Positions 1 to 10,849 of a DNA stretch of 64,000 nt are shown here, piece by piece. Both the position numbers and the translations under genes were made by a program. Location: positions 27,457,501 to 27,521,500 of the forward strand of contig NC_090698.1 of assembly GCF_040954835.1 (NCBI RefSeq), given 5' to 3'. Below the pieces are notes generated by a model. It was not told the origin of the DNA. It ran no database searches and was given only the letters and a program-made list of their open reading frames with translations. This stretch comes from Lepisosteus oculatus. Taxonomy: Eukaryota > Chordata > Actinopteri > Semionotiformes > Lepisosteidae. Positions within the stretch are counted from its first letter, which is position 1; every line of letters begins with the position of its first letter.

Positions 1-1544
1 ACTTTTCTCTTATTTCTACTTGTTCTCATGCTGTCCTGTGATATGTGTCCCATGTCACATGCAGGGGAGACAATGGACAAAGGGGAAAGTATCACTTAAG
101 CACATAGTGATGCGTGCAAATGACATCTGAGACGCATCTGCTCCTGTTATGCACTTAATGAAAAGAAGCTATGAGATATCTTTTCTGGAGTTATTTTTGC
201 AGGAATTTTCAATATGACATGGCAATTGATCTAGATGGAAAGAACAAAACTAAATCGCACCAGCCACATGTAATAAAACATGACACAAGAGAAACCAGTA
301 GAAACACGCAGATGGCAGAAGAGTACTCTCATAATTCTGTTCATCTCTGTAAGTAAAATCATAAAGCTGTGCTTATGATTTCCTACCTTTGGAAATATTT
401 GTCAGTTTTCAGAGGAACTCCATAGCTATTTTCATATTTTGGGGTCAGAAAGAATCAGCATTGATGAGTGCATTTGAAACCACAAAGAAAGTAAAATGTA
501 CACAGTAATGTGTAAAACCTCCACTTTTTGTAAAAAAATATGGCAGTGCCATATTCTTCGATGCAGACTGAGGTAACTTAACGTCTGTGAAGTTATGCAG
601 CCCTATTACATTGTATAAAAGCAAGCTTGTGAATACATCTCTTTTGCCAATAGAAATATTGCTTTTGACTGCAAGACGGTTTTGCTGACAAATACTATTT
701 ACTTTTTAACTCTGCATGCAGATCATGTTGGAACATTTCTGCAGTGAAGTGTCTACTGCACAATCTGTGCTTATTCGCACTTATATCGCATTACATTAGT
801 CATTATAGTGACTAGTGAGCAGGAAGGGCCACTTAATTTTACAGTTTGCACAAACTCTTGCTCTTGCCTATGGAGAGACCAGGGGTTTGCAATAACGACT
901 TACAGTAGTTTTACAAAATTCACGATCTTGTGCTTAATTCAAAATTTGTATTTTTTTTCTATAACACCAATGAAATTATTTCAATACAGAGGTTTAATAA
1001 CCGGTCTGAGAAACTGGGACTGCAGTTCCTCTTTAAGGAACATTACACACAGATCTTTGGAAAAAAGTACCAGAACAGCTGTATAATAATATCTCCAATT
1101 ATTAATTTATACAAACAGCTGTAATAAAATAATACATTAGGACTTTTAATGAACACGATCAATCATTGACTACTGTGAACAGATTTACAAATATAGCAGT
1201 CCAACATATAGTCCCATCTAGAAAAAAAAGAACAGAAATGTTTGTCTATTTTAAAAAATTAATGATATTACACTTTAATCAAAATACCACTGCACAGACC
1301 TAAGTCATATTTGTTATAGATAACTGAATTCCAGAAAATAAGAGGGTCACTTTTATTCACACCTAAGTATCCTTTTTAAGAAAATTAAAAACAAATCTGC
1401 AATAACATTCTGCTCTTTGGATGTACAAACTACAACGAAAGTACAAGTTCCTGTTTCCCTGGGGTATAAAAAGAAGTCTTCTTCTTCTCCTTCGCATTTT
1501 CCCACTTATGTGGGGTCTGCTTGTTTGCACAGATTTGTCCACTT

Positions 1545-1746
1545 TGTACAGTCTGCAGCGTCTCGGCAGGTGACTTTTGCGTGGCTGATCCAGCCAGCGC
1601 GTAAATGGTCATCCACGGGGCCAGCTGCCTTCCACATTCAATTCGAGGGCGGTCTTTGCCATCGATGTGTCATTGCTGCAGAGCACGTGTCCATACTATC
1701 TCAGGCGCGATTCCCTCATTTTCTCAGTCCTTGGGGCGACTTTGAG
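1545..1746 (-). mobile_element. RTE-like LINE fragment, decayed
   Basis: Read on the minus strand, one frame resembles the extreme C-terminus of a non-LTR retrotransposon polyprotein: TEKMRESRLR, stop, YGHVLCSNDTS, a variable part, then RG, stop, PFTRWLD. The KMRE-RLRW-GHV...RG-P-RRW/FLD pattern is typical of RTE/BovB-type elements. Two in-frame stops show that it is dead. Only about 200 bp is recognisable. Confidence 0.6.
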
Positions 1747-3108
1747 TGTTTTTTGCAACCTCTTAATTCATGACATGGTCTAGTCTTGTCAAGCCGAGGG
1801 TCCAAAAGGAAGTAACACATGGAAAACACAGTAGCAGCATGTATCATCATGGTTAAGGTCAAAGAGCTCTCTGAAAATTGCAGACAAATGGTCATTGCTC
1901 TCCACAAGTTGGGGGAGGACTATAAAAGGATCTAGAATAAGGTGAATCTGTAATTTTCTATGGTAGTGATCATTTTAAGAAATGGTAGAGTGGCAACTCT
2001 GTCAATAATAGGTGTGGTTCTTGCTGGGAAACAAGTGGTTTGGGAGGCAACTGTAAATGGAGACCTCCAATACACACTGGCATCTTCAGAATACAAAGTG
2101 TTAAAACCTACCATTCCACATCACCTGCATTTCTGTGACTTTCAAGGGAGAAACATTTTCTGACGATTAATCACAAAAAGAGGTGAAGCAGACTCGACAC
2201 ATTTGGTCGAAAATGGAAAATTTCAGCATGATAATGATGGCAAGCATGAGTCAAAATCAACAGACGAATTGTTCATTGGCCACAAAATAAATGTTCTCGG
2301 CTGGCTATCTCAATCTCCAGACCTCATTCTATTTGAACATTTGTGATCCTAAGTTGAAATGGCAGTTCACAAGTAGAAACCAAAGGGTGTGAAGTTCTGA
2401 GAGCAGTTGGAGGAGTGTTTATAAATTTCCCCTCTCGAGTGCCAGAACCTCACAACACACTGCAGGAGGGGTTTAGTCAGTGTAATCCCTGCCAGAGAAA
2501 GATATACAAAATACTAACCACAGGGCTGGGTGGTGTGTGACCCGTGTGTTTTTTGGACTTTAATTATTTGTGGCAGACATGGCTTTGATCTCTGCAATGC
2601 TATTAAGATAACTGTATAACATTTTTTGATTTTTTATAAAAAATGATGGATTATCCATTCTATAAATGTTTCCCTTATTTAATGCTTATTGTTCTTATTT
2701 CATTAGGGGTATGATTAAAGTTTGAGGGCATTTTTCCATACAGAAATCTGTGGGTTATATCTTGCAAGAAGCAAGTCCGGATGCTTGTACTGCAACACAG
2801 AGGCCCTCTCGTACAGTTGCAAGAGTGCATACCATAGCCCATTATCACATTACCAGGTCCAAGTCTGCACTTCCTGCTGTCCACATTAAATCACTGTCAG
2901 ACAGATGTCCTCTCCAGGATTCCAGCCGTCTATACTGCCAGATAATAAAATTCAATAGTTGAATACTGGAACTAATGGCATTTGTTGCCTTTTTAAATGC
3001 CTCTTAGAATACAATAGAAATTACCCGCTAATAGCTTCTAATAGCTTGATATTATGTATCTTGATATCATGCAGGCCCTGACAGATATAAATATGCAGTG
3101 ACAGATAT

Positions 3109-3382
3109 ATAGTATGTGGTGGCTCTGTGGCTAAGGATCTGTGCCTGTGGCTGGAAGGCTGCAGGTTCAAATCTTGCAGCTGGCAGAGGAATCCTACTCT
3201 GTTGGGCCCCTGAGTAAGGCCCTTAACCCCAACTGCTCCAGGGGTGCTGAATAAATGTCTGACCCTGTGCTCTGACCACAGGCTCTCTACCTATCTTTGT
3301 GTCTCATGGAGAGCAAGTTGAGGTATGTGAAAAGATGAATTCCTAATGCAAGAAATTGTATAGGGCTAATAAAGTGATGTTA
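3109..3382 (+). mobile_element. tRNA-headed SINE
   Basis: The element starts with a tRNA-like head: an A-box-like GTGGCTAAGGATC and a B-box-like GGTTCAAATC. Next comes the fish SINE body with GTTGGGCCCCTGAGTAAGG and CTCATGGAGAGCAAG, and an AT-rich tail ending in TAATAAAGTG. It lies within the desaturase intron. Confidence 0.75.
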
Positions 3383-5953
3383 TGTTAAATTAAAGTAATG
3401 CCATAGAAGTGCCTGTAGGAAATTGTACATTTCCACTGTTTGTGATAATCGATAGCATGCACCGTGCTCCACCTCTTTTATGTTGTAACATCTTACCAAT
3501 GTGGAATCTGAACTTAAATACCTAAACAAAAGCTGTATTTTCACAATGGATTTAGTTGAATGTTCCAATCTCCTTTCTTTAGCAATACAGATTTCACCCT
3601 GTGACACTGAAGCACAACAACTGATGTTATAACTCGCAGATTCCTCTTTTTCTCAAACTGACAAATTGGTAGTAATTGTAACTACAGAGACTTAACATTT
3701 TGAAACAATTTCAGAACAGCATCATGTTCAATGTTCATTTGTTTATTTTTTCAGCTTTGTTAAAAGTTGCAGCAGACATGACCACTAAATAACCAAGTTA
3801 AGCTTTGTTCGTGAAGAACTGAAGCTTTCTTCAAGGAATAACCAAGTAAAATTGATGGGGAAAAGTTTGCCACCATCTAGTGTTTAAAAGTGATTTCTGG
3901 TATCCCTGATTCTGATTTTATTGCAGCTATCATACTGTATATAGCCATATAGGAAGAATCACATCTCTCTCCTGCACCTTTCTGGTCAAGAGTTTTTTAG
4001 AACATACAGTACTCTCTTTGGATAATCTTGAATTAGTAGAGTTTTTATGTTTTGTATTGACACAGAACAAGCCCATGAAGAACCCAAAGACATACATAAC
4101 CAAAATGGTCAGACAGACCAATCAAGCTTTTCTCCAGTGCATGGGCACATAGCGAAGATGCGATGTGTCAAACCCCATCAAAGCAGGTCTTAGTTAGAGT
4201 ATCGCTTTGGTTCAGTGCTACAAAAGTCATAGTTCTCTTGTATTCATTACTGGTATTGTACATTGATGTGACAGCAACAGAAGCACCTCTACTTCATACA
4301 CCTTCCTGTATTTTTTAGGGCACTCCCCAGGGTTATGTACTACATATTAAAATGTTACAATTTAATTCAAAGACACTAAATAATAGACAAGCAGCTTCTC
4401 TGTATAAATGGTTATTTAAATAGTGCATAAAGAGTCGCGGCTGACGCAGACCCCACTGAAGAGCGTTGCTAGAGCTGATCAGCCTAACGGCGCGCAGTCA
4501 GGCCAGAAGCAGCTGGGGAAGGCAGGTTTGAATAAAAGATCTACTGCTGTTACAGTACATTGGATTGCCTTGCGCTATTTTTATCGGCGGTGACCCCAGC
4601 AACTGTACACCAAATACCATGTAAATAAATGAAAACGCGAAGTGTTTCTTCACTATCGCCAATGTAACGCTAATTACTTCAGCATTGAGATTTTTTAAAT
4701 GCACAAATTGCAGTCTGAGGCGGTAAAGAGCGATAGACTTTTCCTGCACAACTACAAGTTTCATGATACAAGAACATTACTAGACGCACCACATCTATTA
4801 AGAAAATTAAATCACTGCCAGTCGAACGCAAAGCCTGGCTGCATCCTAGAAATGTACCATCCTTTACAGCCCAGATTGTACAAAAGGGGCAGTAAAGAGG
4901 GAATGTGTAATTTAATCTCAGCGGGGAACAATTTATTCATCCAAGGCAGCAGGACATCTAATTGCTATGAATGATTGCAGTGTCTTTTCTTAAAGTCTAA
5001 AGAAGAGCTACTTTACTAAACTGTGAACTGTTCTCTTTTTTAGGTCATTAAAATAATATTAAAAACACGCCTCCTAAACACACGAAGAAACGAGTTACGA
5101 AATTATTTCTCATTACATTTTAATATACAGTATGTCGCAGAAAAGTCAAATGTATCTTTTTTTTCCTGATTTGAGTGCTAGTAGTATATACCGAAGAATG
5201 ATTCAGTGAATATAGGAAACGAGAATATTATATGCAAGAATGTCTAATAACTCTTATGAAACTAAATTCACAAGCCTTAATAAACGCAACATAGTGCACC
5301 ATAGTGATTTTTTTTTTCAAACAAGAAATATGAAAACATACCAACATACCATTGCATACCAAATTACTGGTTTACACATCACCCTCTTAAAATAAATAAT
5401 ATATTAATAATTATTATTACCAATTATTCCTTAGATTGATTGGCATAAAAATCAAAGTACACCATAAAAGGAATGTCACTTAAATGCACATGCCCCATGT
5501 TCAAGGGTAAAGATTCTCTTGACTTCACGGCAGATCTATCAAACTTTCAAACGTCGACTTCTGAATATCAACAGGGTACGGAAAGTGGTGTCTGTATAAA
5601 GAAAAACCCGCTTCCTAGCAACCAAACGCACTAGGATTCACACAATTATTCATTTACATTAACAAAAACAATGCTGCGAAAAAGAAAACGTTCCATCAAA
5701 AGGCTGCTCAACTCCCCTTTACATGTAACAGCTTTTTATTCAGTTCAGCCAACCTACTGTAGAATGCAGTCTCTCAAAAGATGTTAATTGGTCATTAAAA
5801 CAGCACGCTAACACCCATTCACCGCCAGGAAGCCATATGGTCTACCTATACAAAGGTTAGCGCCTTGTTTTACATGACATTATTTACAAAGTTAATGAAA
5901 ACGCCATGCATACATGGAAGCTGTTTGTTCATACACCCCCGGCAGACACCTAC

Positions 5954-6167
5954 CCCACATCCATGTCAGAGGATGCGCCTTTGGAATGAGCGTGAGAGAA
6001 TAAATCGCTCCGATGTGGAGAAGGCTCATCAGAATGACATTTCTCCAGACGATCTGCTGTGGACGCTGGCTGGCTGCCTCCGCCGCCTCTTGCCCCTTCG
6101 CTTCCACCGGCTTGCACGACATTCCCTCTCCATTCCGCATTTTGCTTCCATTCTCCACACTCACCAT
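5954..6167 (-). CDS. scd5: Stearoyl-CoA desaturase, first coding exon (SCD5-type)
   Basis: This is the first coding exon of a delta-9 acyl-CoA desaturase, an ER membrane di-iron enzyme that makes oleoyl- and palmitoleoyl-CoA. The exon encodes 71 residues plus one base of the next codon and ends at a GTAGGT donor. Residues 39-71 match the start of the desaturase fold: IVWRNVILMSLLHIGAIYSL, which contains the first membrane helix, then LIPKAHPLTW. The catalytic histidine boxes lie in later exons to the left, off the window. The start at 6,165-6,167 was chosen because its context is good (GAGATGG) and the hydrophilic leader is then about the usual length; an in-frame ATG lies further upstream at 6,210-6,212. 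YSL-LIPKA resembles SCD5 more than SCD1, and SEC31A as the neighbour supports SCD5, but one exon cannot exclude another SCD paralogue. Confidence 0.88.
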
Positions 6168-6403
6168 CTCCGCATACACGAACTTGATTATCAATAGGGG
6201 GGAAAGAAGCACCCCTAACCAAATATGAAAAAACTACCGTTGCGCAGGACGCCTAGTCACTAATAATAAAGAACTGCGTTTTTTCCCCAAGCTTAGAACA
6301 GAAACGACTGGCAAAGGAGATGAGCATATGCCGCTAGCATCTCACCCATGATGATGTACGAGGGCTGAACTCCCTACAGCTACACAAAGAGACCTGCATT
6401 GCC

Positions 6404-6416
6404 GCAACCAATCACA
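6404..6416. promoter_or_regulatory. CCAAT (NF-Y-like) box upstream of the desaturase exon
   Basis: CAACCAATCACA lies about 240 bp upstream of the proposed SCD5 start codon. NF-Y sites are an established part of vertebrate SCD promoters, where they act with SREBP. I see no perfect sterol response element beside it. Assigning it to this promoter is inference. Confidence 0.4.
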
Positions 6417-7009
6417 CGCCGCAGTTCTGGTGCTTTAAAGAGAAAGCAGTTCTGATGTCAAAGGGTGCCTTATGATATATATATACACATATCTGGACAG
6501 CTTAGTTCATCTGCTTTGCATACATTTAAATGGCCCCCGGATGGATCTGTCGAGGCAAAGTCAGACATGGCTTTCAACAAACTGAAGGCAACAGTGATGT
6601 ACAGTTGAAAAAGCATCACAGAGCATCGCCCCAGTTTTAGATTAACTGTGAGGAAGACACATCAACTCTATTTACATGGAATGGCATGCCAGTTACAGGA
6701 CTTATTGTTATTTTTTTTTACAAAATACTATTCTAATACTCCTAATAGAGGACTATGAGCTTACAATGCAATACAGTTTCCTTGCATTACATTACTGCTG
6801 CAGTCAGAGGAAATGGGGCTGGAAGTGATCAAACCATTTTAGAAAACGCAATACAAAAAGTACTGGAACGTGACTGTGTCACCCCCTTTCATGCTACCAC
6901 TCCAGTGTACAGTGTGGCGTATCAGTCAACCACACTAAAAGACAGGCACATAATAAGCAGTGGCGGTACCTAAACAAAAGAAAAATGGTTATACTATCTG
7001 AAGATACTA

Positions 7010-7235
7010 TCTGAAGGTTCTGGGCTGGGTACCTTCAGTATGATTTCTGCATACTCTCCCTGTGGTCACCCTGGCTTTTTCCAGGTTCTCTGGATTCCTC
7101 CCATAGTCAAAAGTCTTTAGATAAATTGTTCCCTGTATAAGGAGTGGTGTTACTCACCTTGTGTCCATTGTCCTTCCAGTTAGGCTTGGGCCTAACCGAG
7201 ATCTTGTGTTTGACTAAGGGGATACTGTACAAGGA
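7010..7235 (+). mobile_element. SINE fragment
   Basis: A diverged, headless piece of the SINE family seen intact just downstream. Shared motifs are ACTCTCCCTGTGG, TGGATTCCTCCCATAGTC and the tail CAGTTAGGCTTGGGC. Confidence 0.5.
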
Positions 7236-7245
7236 TAGATATATT

Positions 7246-7563
7246 AAGGGCATGGTGGTTTAGCATTGCTGTCTCACAATGCTGAGGCCCTGGGTTCAAT
7301 TCCCGGGGGTACTACCTGCATGAAGTTTGCATGTTCTCCCCGTGTTCATGTATGTTTCAGCCCACAGTCCAAAGACATATTGGTAGGTTAATTGACTTCT
7401 GAAAGAAGTGGCCCTGGTGTGAGTATGAGCATGTGTGTGTCTGTGGGTGCCCTGCAATGAACTGGTTTCCCACCCAGGATGTATCCTGCCTTGTGCCTAT
7501 CACTTGCCAACATAGGCTCAGGCTCAACCCTGTACTGGATAAAGGGGTTAGAAAACGGATGTT
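7246..7563 (+). mobile_element. tRNA-derived fish SINE, near full length
   Basis: The tRNA-like head contains GCATGGTGGTTTAGCATTGC and the B box GGGTTCAATTCC. The body contains GCATGTTCTCCCCGTG, CACAGTCCAAAGACATA and GCCCTGCAATGAACTGG. The tail ends GGATAAAGGGGTTAGAAAA. Several other copies of the family occur in this window, which helps fix its limits. Confidence 0.8.
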
Positions 7564-10094
7564 TTCCCGCCCTATAGATGGTTCCACTCTGAACTTTTCA
7601 AAGCGGATTTGTCTAATATGTTAATATTTGTTAAAGATGAAAACAAATCCTGCAGTTTAAACCGCGATGACGCTGTCTAGGACTACGCTTCTTGCAGGTG
7701 GCCGGTTGTTACAGTCCGCCAAATTAAGCAACAGGTGCGCTTTTAACCTACGTGCACCAGCAACATCACCAGTATAATTTCAAATCTGCGCAAACAGCAT
7801 TAAATAAATCAACATTTATATATACACATGGCCACATGCATGTACCTGACTACTAACAGTGTTAGATACTGTTATTTTCTTATATATTGTAGCATATATT
7901 TAATGGCTTTCCCGCATGAACTGATCTACTTCTGGGAACACATTTGTTTCAGCATTGACCTAGATTACTGTGGAAACTATTTCATCTTTGGGGCAACCCA
8001 TTTATCGCGTTTTCTAAAAGATGAAGCAACAACAACAAAAAAAAAAACACATCGAGCCTTTATTTAAAAATTCACGCATTCGGTTATTTAAATTGCTAAA
8101 GACGAATCGTGTTGTCGACATTTTGACTACGGCGATCATTTTTTTTTTTAAAGAACACCGCTCCCCCGCAAGAAGCCAATGAATGGACGAGTCGCATCGC
8201 AATCCTGCTGGATGGTATAATAAAAGCTTATTAAAAAAACGCTTTTGTGAACTTGTTTTCCCAGCTGACACGCACTGTCCGAGTCAGCTGCTGCTATTGT
8301 GTACTTAAATGCTGTTGAAAGCCTCCCGTGTGCCCACTTACAGCCTCCCACTTTCACCACGACAGGGTTTCATTATTTTCCAGTTATAAAGCGATCGGGG
8401 AGGAGGCGCCTTTCCCAATTATATTCGGATTAGACACAACAATATGCTTACAGCACGCTGTACCACTAAGAGACCGATTAATGTTTAGATCACGATACAT
8501 GCCAATTAAAAAAACATGTGCTGTCAGACATTTGTGGTTTCCTCACCGATGCCTCCGAAGACGTACTCCGCCGTACACCCACTTCTAAATGAAACGCGCT
8601 GTAGCACGGGTTCGGTAAATAACTTTATAGAAGTGTAAGTGCAGAATTCGCATTATAATGTTCACATTACAATCAATGCATCTTCAATAAAGAAAATATT
8701 CTGAAATGCAAATTCATGGTAAAGGGAACAGTTTAAATTGTAACATCAAAATAAAGGCATTACTAACTGTGCAGGTTATTTACTGTTAATTTAATACTGC
8801 ACCGAACAAGCAGTGTAAATAAGTGGAAAAACATCCAAATAAATTTCAGATTGCTCCATCTTGGGGAACATGGAAGGATTTACTGGTGTATGGAGTCCAC
8901 TGGTACACTGGAGTTATGAAAGTGTTAACTCCAGTGTACAGACTATCAATTAAAATCTACCAGTCAAGGTCATGAGAGAATATGAATGCAAATGTTTATA
9001 TGAGATTTGTATATTAAGTGTGATTAAGCTCCTCCAAAAAGTTTAGTTTGCAAAGTCTTAATGTAAGGGGAGTAGTACAGATTGCATTTCGTGTGTTTAT
9101 TCTGTTCAGGCATCACACGCAAAGAAAACCCCTTAAAATATTTAGACAAAACATTTGTTAGCACAGGAGGGATAGTGAAACAACATGCACAGATATCACA
9201 TAATATAGAGGATAAATGCTTGGGTATATGCACAGCTTTAGCTGTTTGGGAGGAAAGCCATTTGTAGTTAAAAGGGTAGCTCAACATAATGCATCCATAC
9301 CTGACGGTAGGCGAAACAAATCACCTCTAGTCTCAGAACAAGGGAACCTGCAGCCCAGTTTTGTCACTTTACAGGCTTGTCCAAGATGGCAGGCTGCATA
9401 CACTTGGCTTTGTGAACACTCTGCAGCCTGGCACATGGTTATTTGGTTATGGACCTACCAAAGAACAGTTAGGTTAAAAGGGAACAGGCTGACAGTCTAC
9501 AGTTTGGACAAATGTCTAGAAGAATGCATCTGCCAGATTTCCTCAGAATGTTTCTGGAAGATTGTTATAGCTTGGCAGCGTTGGTTATACCCATAGTTTC
9601 TTTCTTCTTACTAATAATACTCACCTTGTATTTATCACCTTGTTCCACACATTATAGAATAATTACACATTATTAAAAAGGATGCAAGGTAGTTGTTGTT
9701 GTTGTGGTGTTTTAGCTTGGAGAGGGGAGCACGATTTTTTCTTGTGCGGGTTGACTTAAAGGAAGAGAATAGGACTGTAAACCTTTTTCTGGTTTTTATT
9801 TAATTTATTACACTTTCAATTTGTAACAGAAGGGTGGGTTGAGCTATAGTGGAGGAAAGGCAAAGGTCTTTAAGGACCCTGATAAGTACTGGATAGGGAA
9901 TATGAGGAACCCAGTGGATCACATCGTGTTTTGTACGACACTTTGTCATAATTTCGAAGAAGGACTTAATGAACTTTGGTATTTCAAAGCAATATGGAAT
10001 ATTACCAAATCCCAGCTCCCAAACAGACTGATAAGCACTGTTTCGTAGGGTTTTTGGCATCAATAAAAAAAATCCCACATTTAAATAAATACTA

Positions 10095-10100
10095 TTTATT
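10095..10100 (-). terminator. Candidate SEC31A polyadenylation signal
   Basis: AATAAA on the minus strand, 570 bp beyond the SEC31A stop codon. A second AATAAA lies at 9,795-9,800. Which one is used cannot be decided from sequence. The 3' UTR would therefore span about 10.08-10.67 kb or extend to about 9.78 kb. Confidence 0.4.
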
Positions 10101-10669
10101 TAAAATATTGCATGGTGTTGGTTTTAAGGTTTCATTTGCCTCACTTGTAATGAAATACAAATGCAAAACTAGGGCACTTACAACTTAAGTTTAACAATTA
10201 AAAAATGAGATAGGCAGCATTTCCAAACAACGACCTCCGCCTGAAGAACACAGGATGAACTGAATCAACCAACAAAGGTGGCACAACATAGTCCAACAGC
10301 TCTGTGCTCCTTTAAAACCCGTCACTCAGCTGACCAGGTCATACAGACTTCGGTAACGTCTTCAGCATCTCATTTACAATCGAGCTCGAAAAGCATGCAT
10401 TTTTTAACAATACTGTTCAGATTTAAAATCATTGTCGAAAAAGGTAAAAAAAAAATCGAAAAGCACCAATTGCACTCTGCTCTTAATTTCATGATTACAT
10501 ATTAAAACAATGCTCAGAAGTCTTTTAATGGGAATCCCTAAGTCTTAGCATCAACCCAGTAGGGATAAGATGTAAAATACCATGCTATTTGGTCCTATTT
10601 CTTCTTGCATGTTACAGTAGTAATGATACTGATGGCTTATGTTCATTATCATCGAGAGGACTGTGCTAG

Positions 10670-10849
10670 CTAGACCCCTAACTTGTTAGCCTGTGTCAAA
10701 ATTACTTTCAGCACAGGCATGAAAGCCGAGGTCTCGCTGAAGTTGCTGTTACTGACGATGTGAGTGTGGATGTTCAGTCCATCCATGTAACAGCGAGATT
10801 CGATACTCCGGGCGATGTTGTGTAAACCGCCAATAATAGCTGGGGACAG
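10670..10849 (-). CDS. sec31a: SEC31A coding exon 27 (C-terminus, stop)
   Basis: Encodes residues 1183-1241, [17 protein letters not shown] through NKLGV and a TAG stop. The region is almost identical to vertebrate SEC31A and ends the C-terminal helical domain. The acceptor is TTCTGCAG, phase 0. Confidence 0.96.
   Translation of the reverse strand: MSPAIIGGLHNIARSIESRCYMDGLNIHTHIVSNSNFSETSAFMPVLKVILTQANKLGV

Larger units (their letters stand above)
1..5953 (-). other. SCD5 intron 1 (continues off the left edge)
   Basis: No second SCD exon can be recognised here, which is plausible because SCD5 intron 1 is very long in mammals. The stretch contains a decayed LINE (about 1.54-1.75 kb) and a SINE (about 3.11-3.38 kb). 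From about 4.4 kb towards exon 1 it becomes noticeably richer in CpG. The short open frames elsewhere match nothing I know. Confidence 0.6.
6230..10069. other. SCD5-SEC31A intergenic region
   Basis: The two genes are head to tail on the minus strand. Apart from the SINE pieces at 7.0-7.6 kb I recognise no exon. The stretch from about 7.65 to 8.6 kb keeps many CpG dinucleotides and may be regulatory DNA upstream of the desaturase. 8.6-9.8 kb is AT-rich with nothing recognised. Confidence 0.5.

Noticed and set aside
1417-1773. 118-codon plus-strand open frame
   Set aside because: Opposite strand of the LINE relic. No known family and no splice context.
5865-6197. 110-codon plus-strand open frame
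   Set aside because: Antisense shadow of the desaturase exon. The minus-strand frame has the conserved IVWRN-LLH sequence and a good donor.
7250-7320. tRNA-like A and B boxes, also at 3.1, 28.1 and 48.8 kb
   Set aside because: These are heads of SINEs. They lack a foldable acceptor stem and intact anticodon arm, so they are not tRNA genes.
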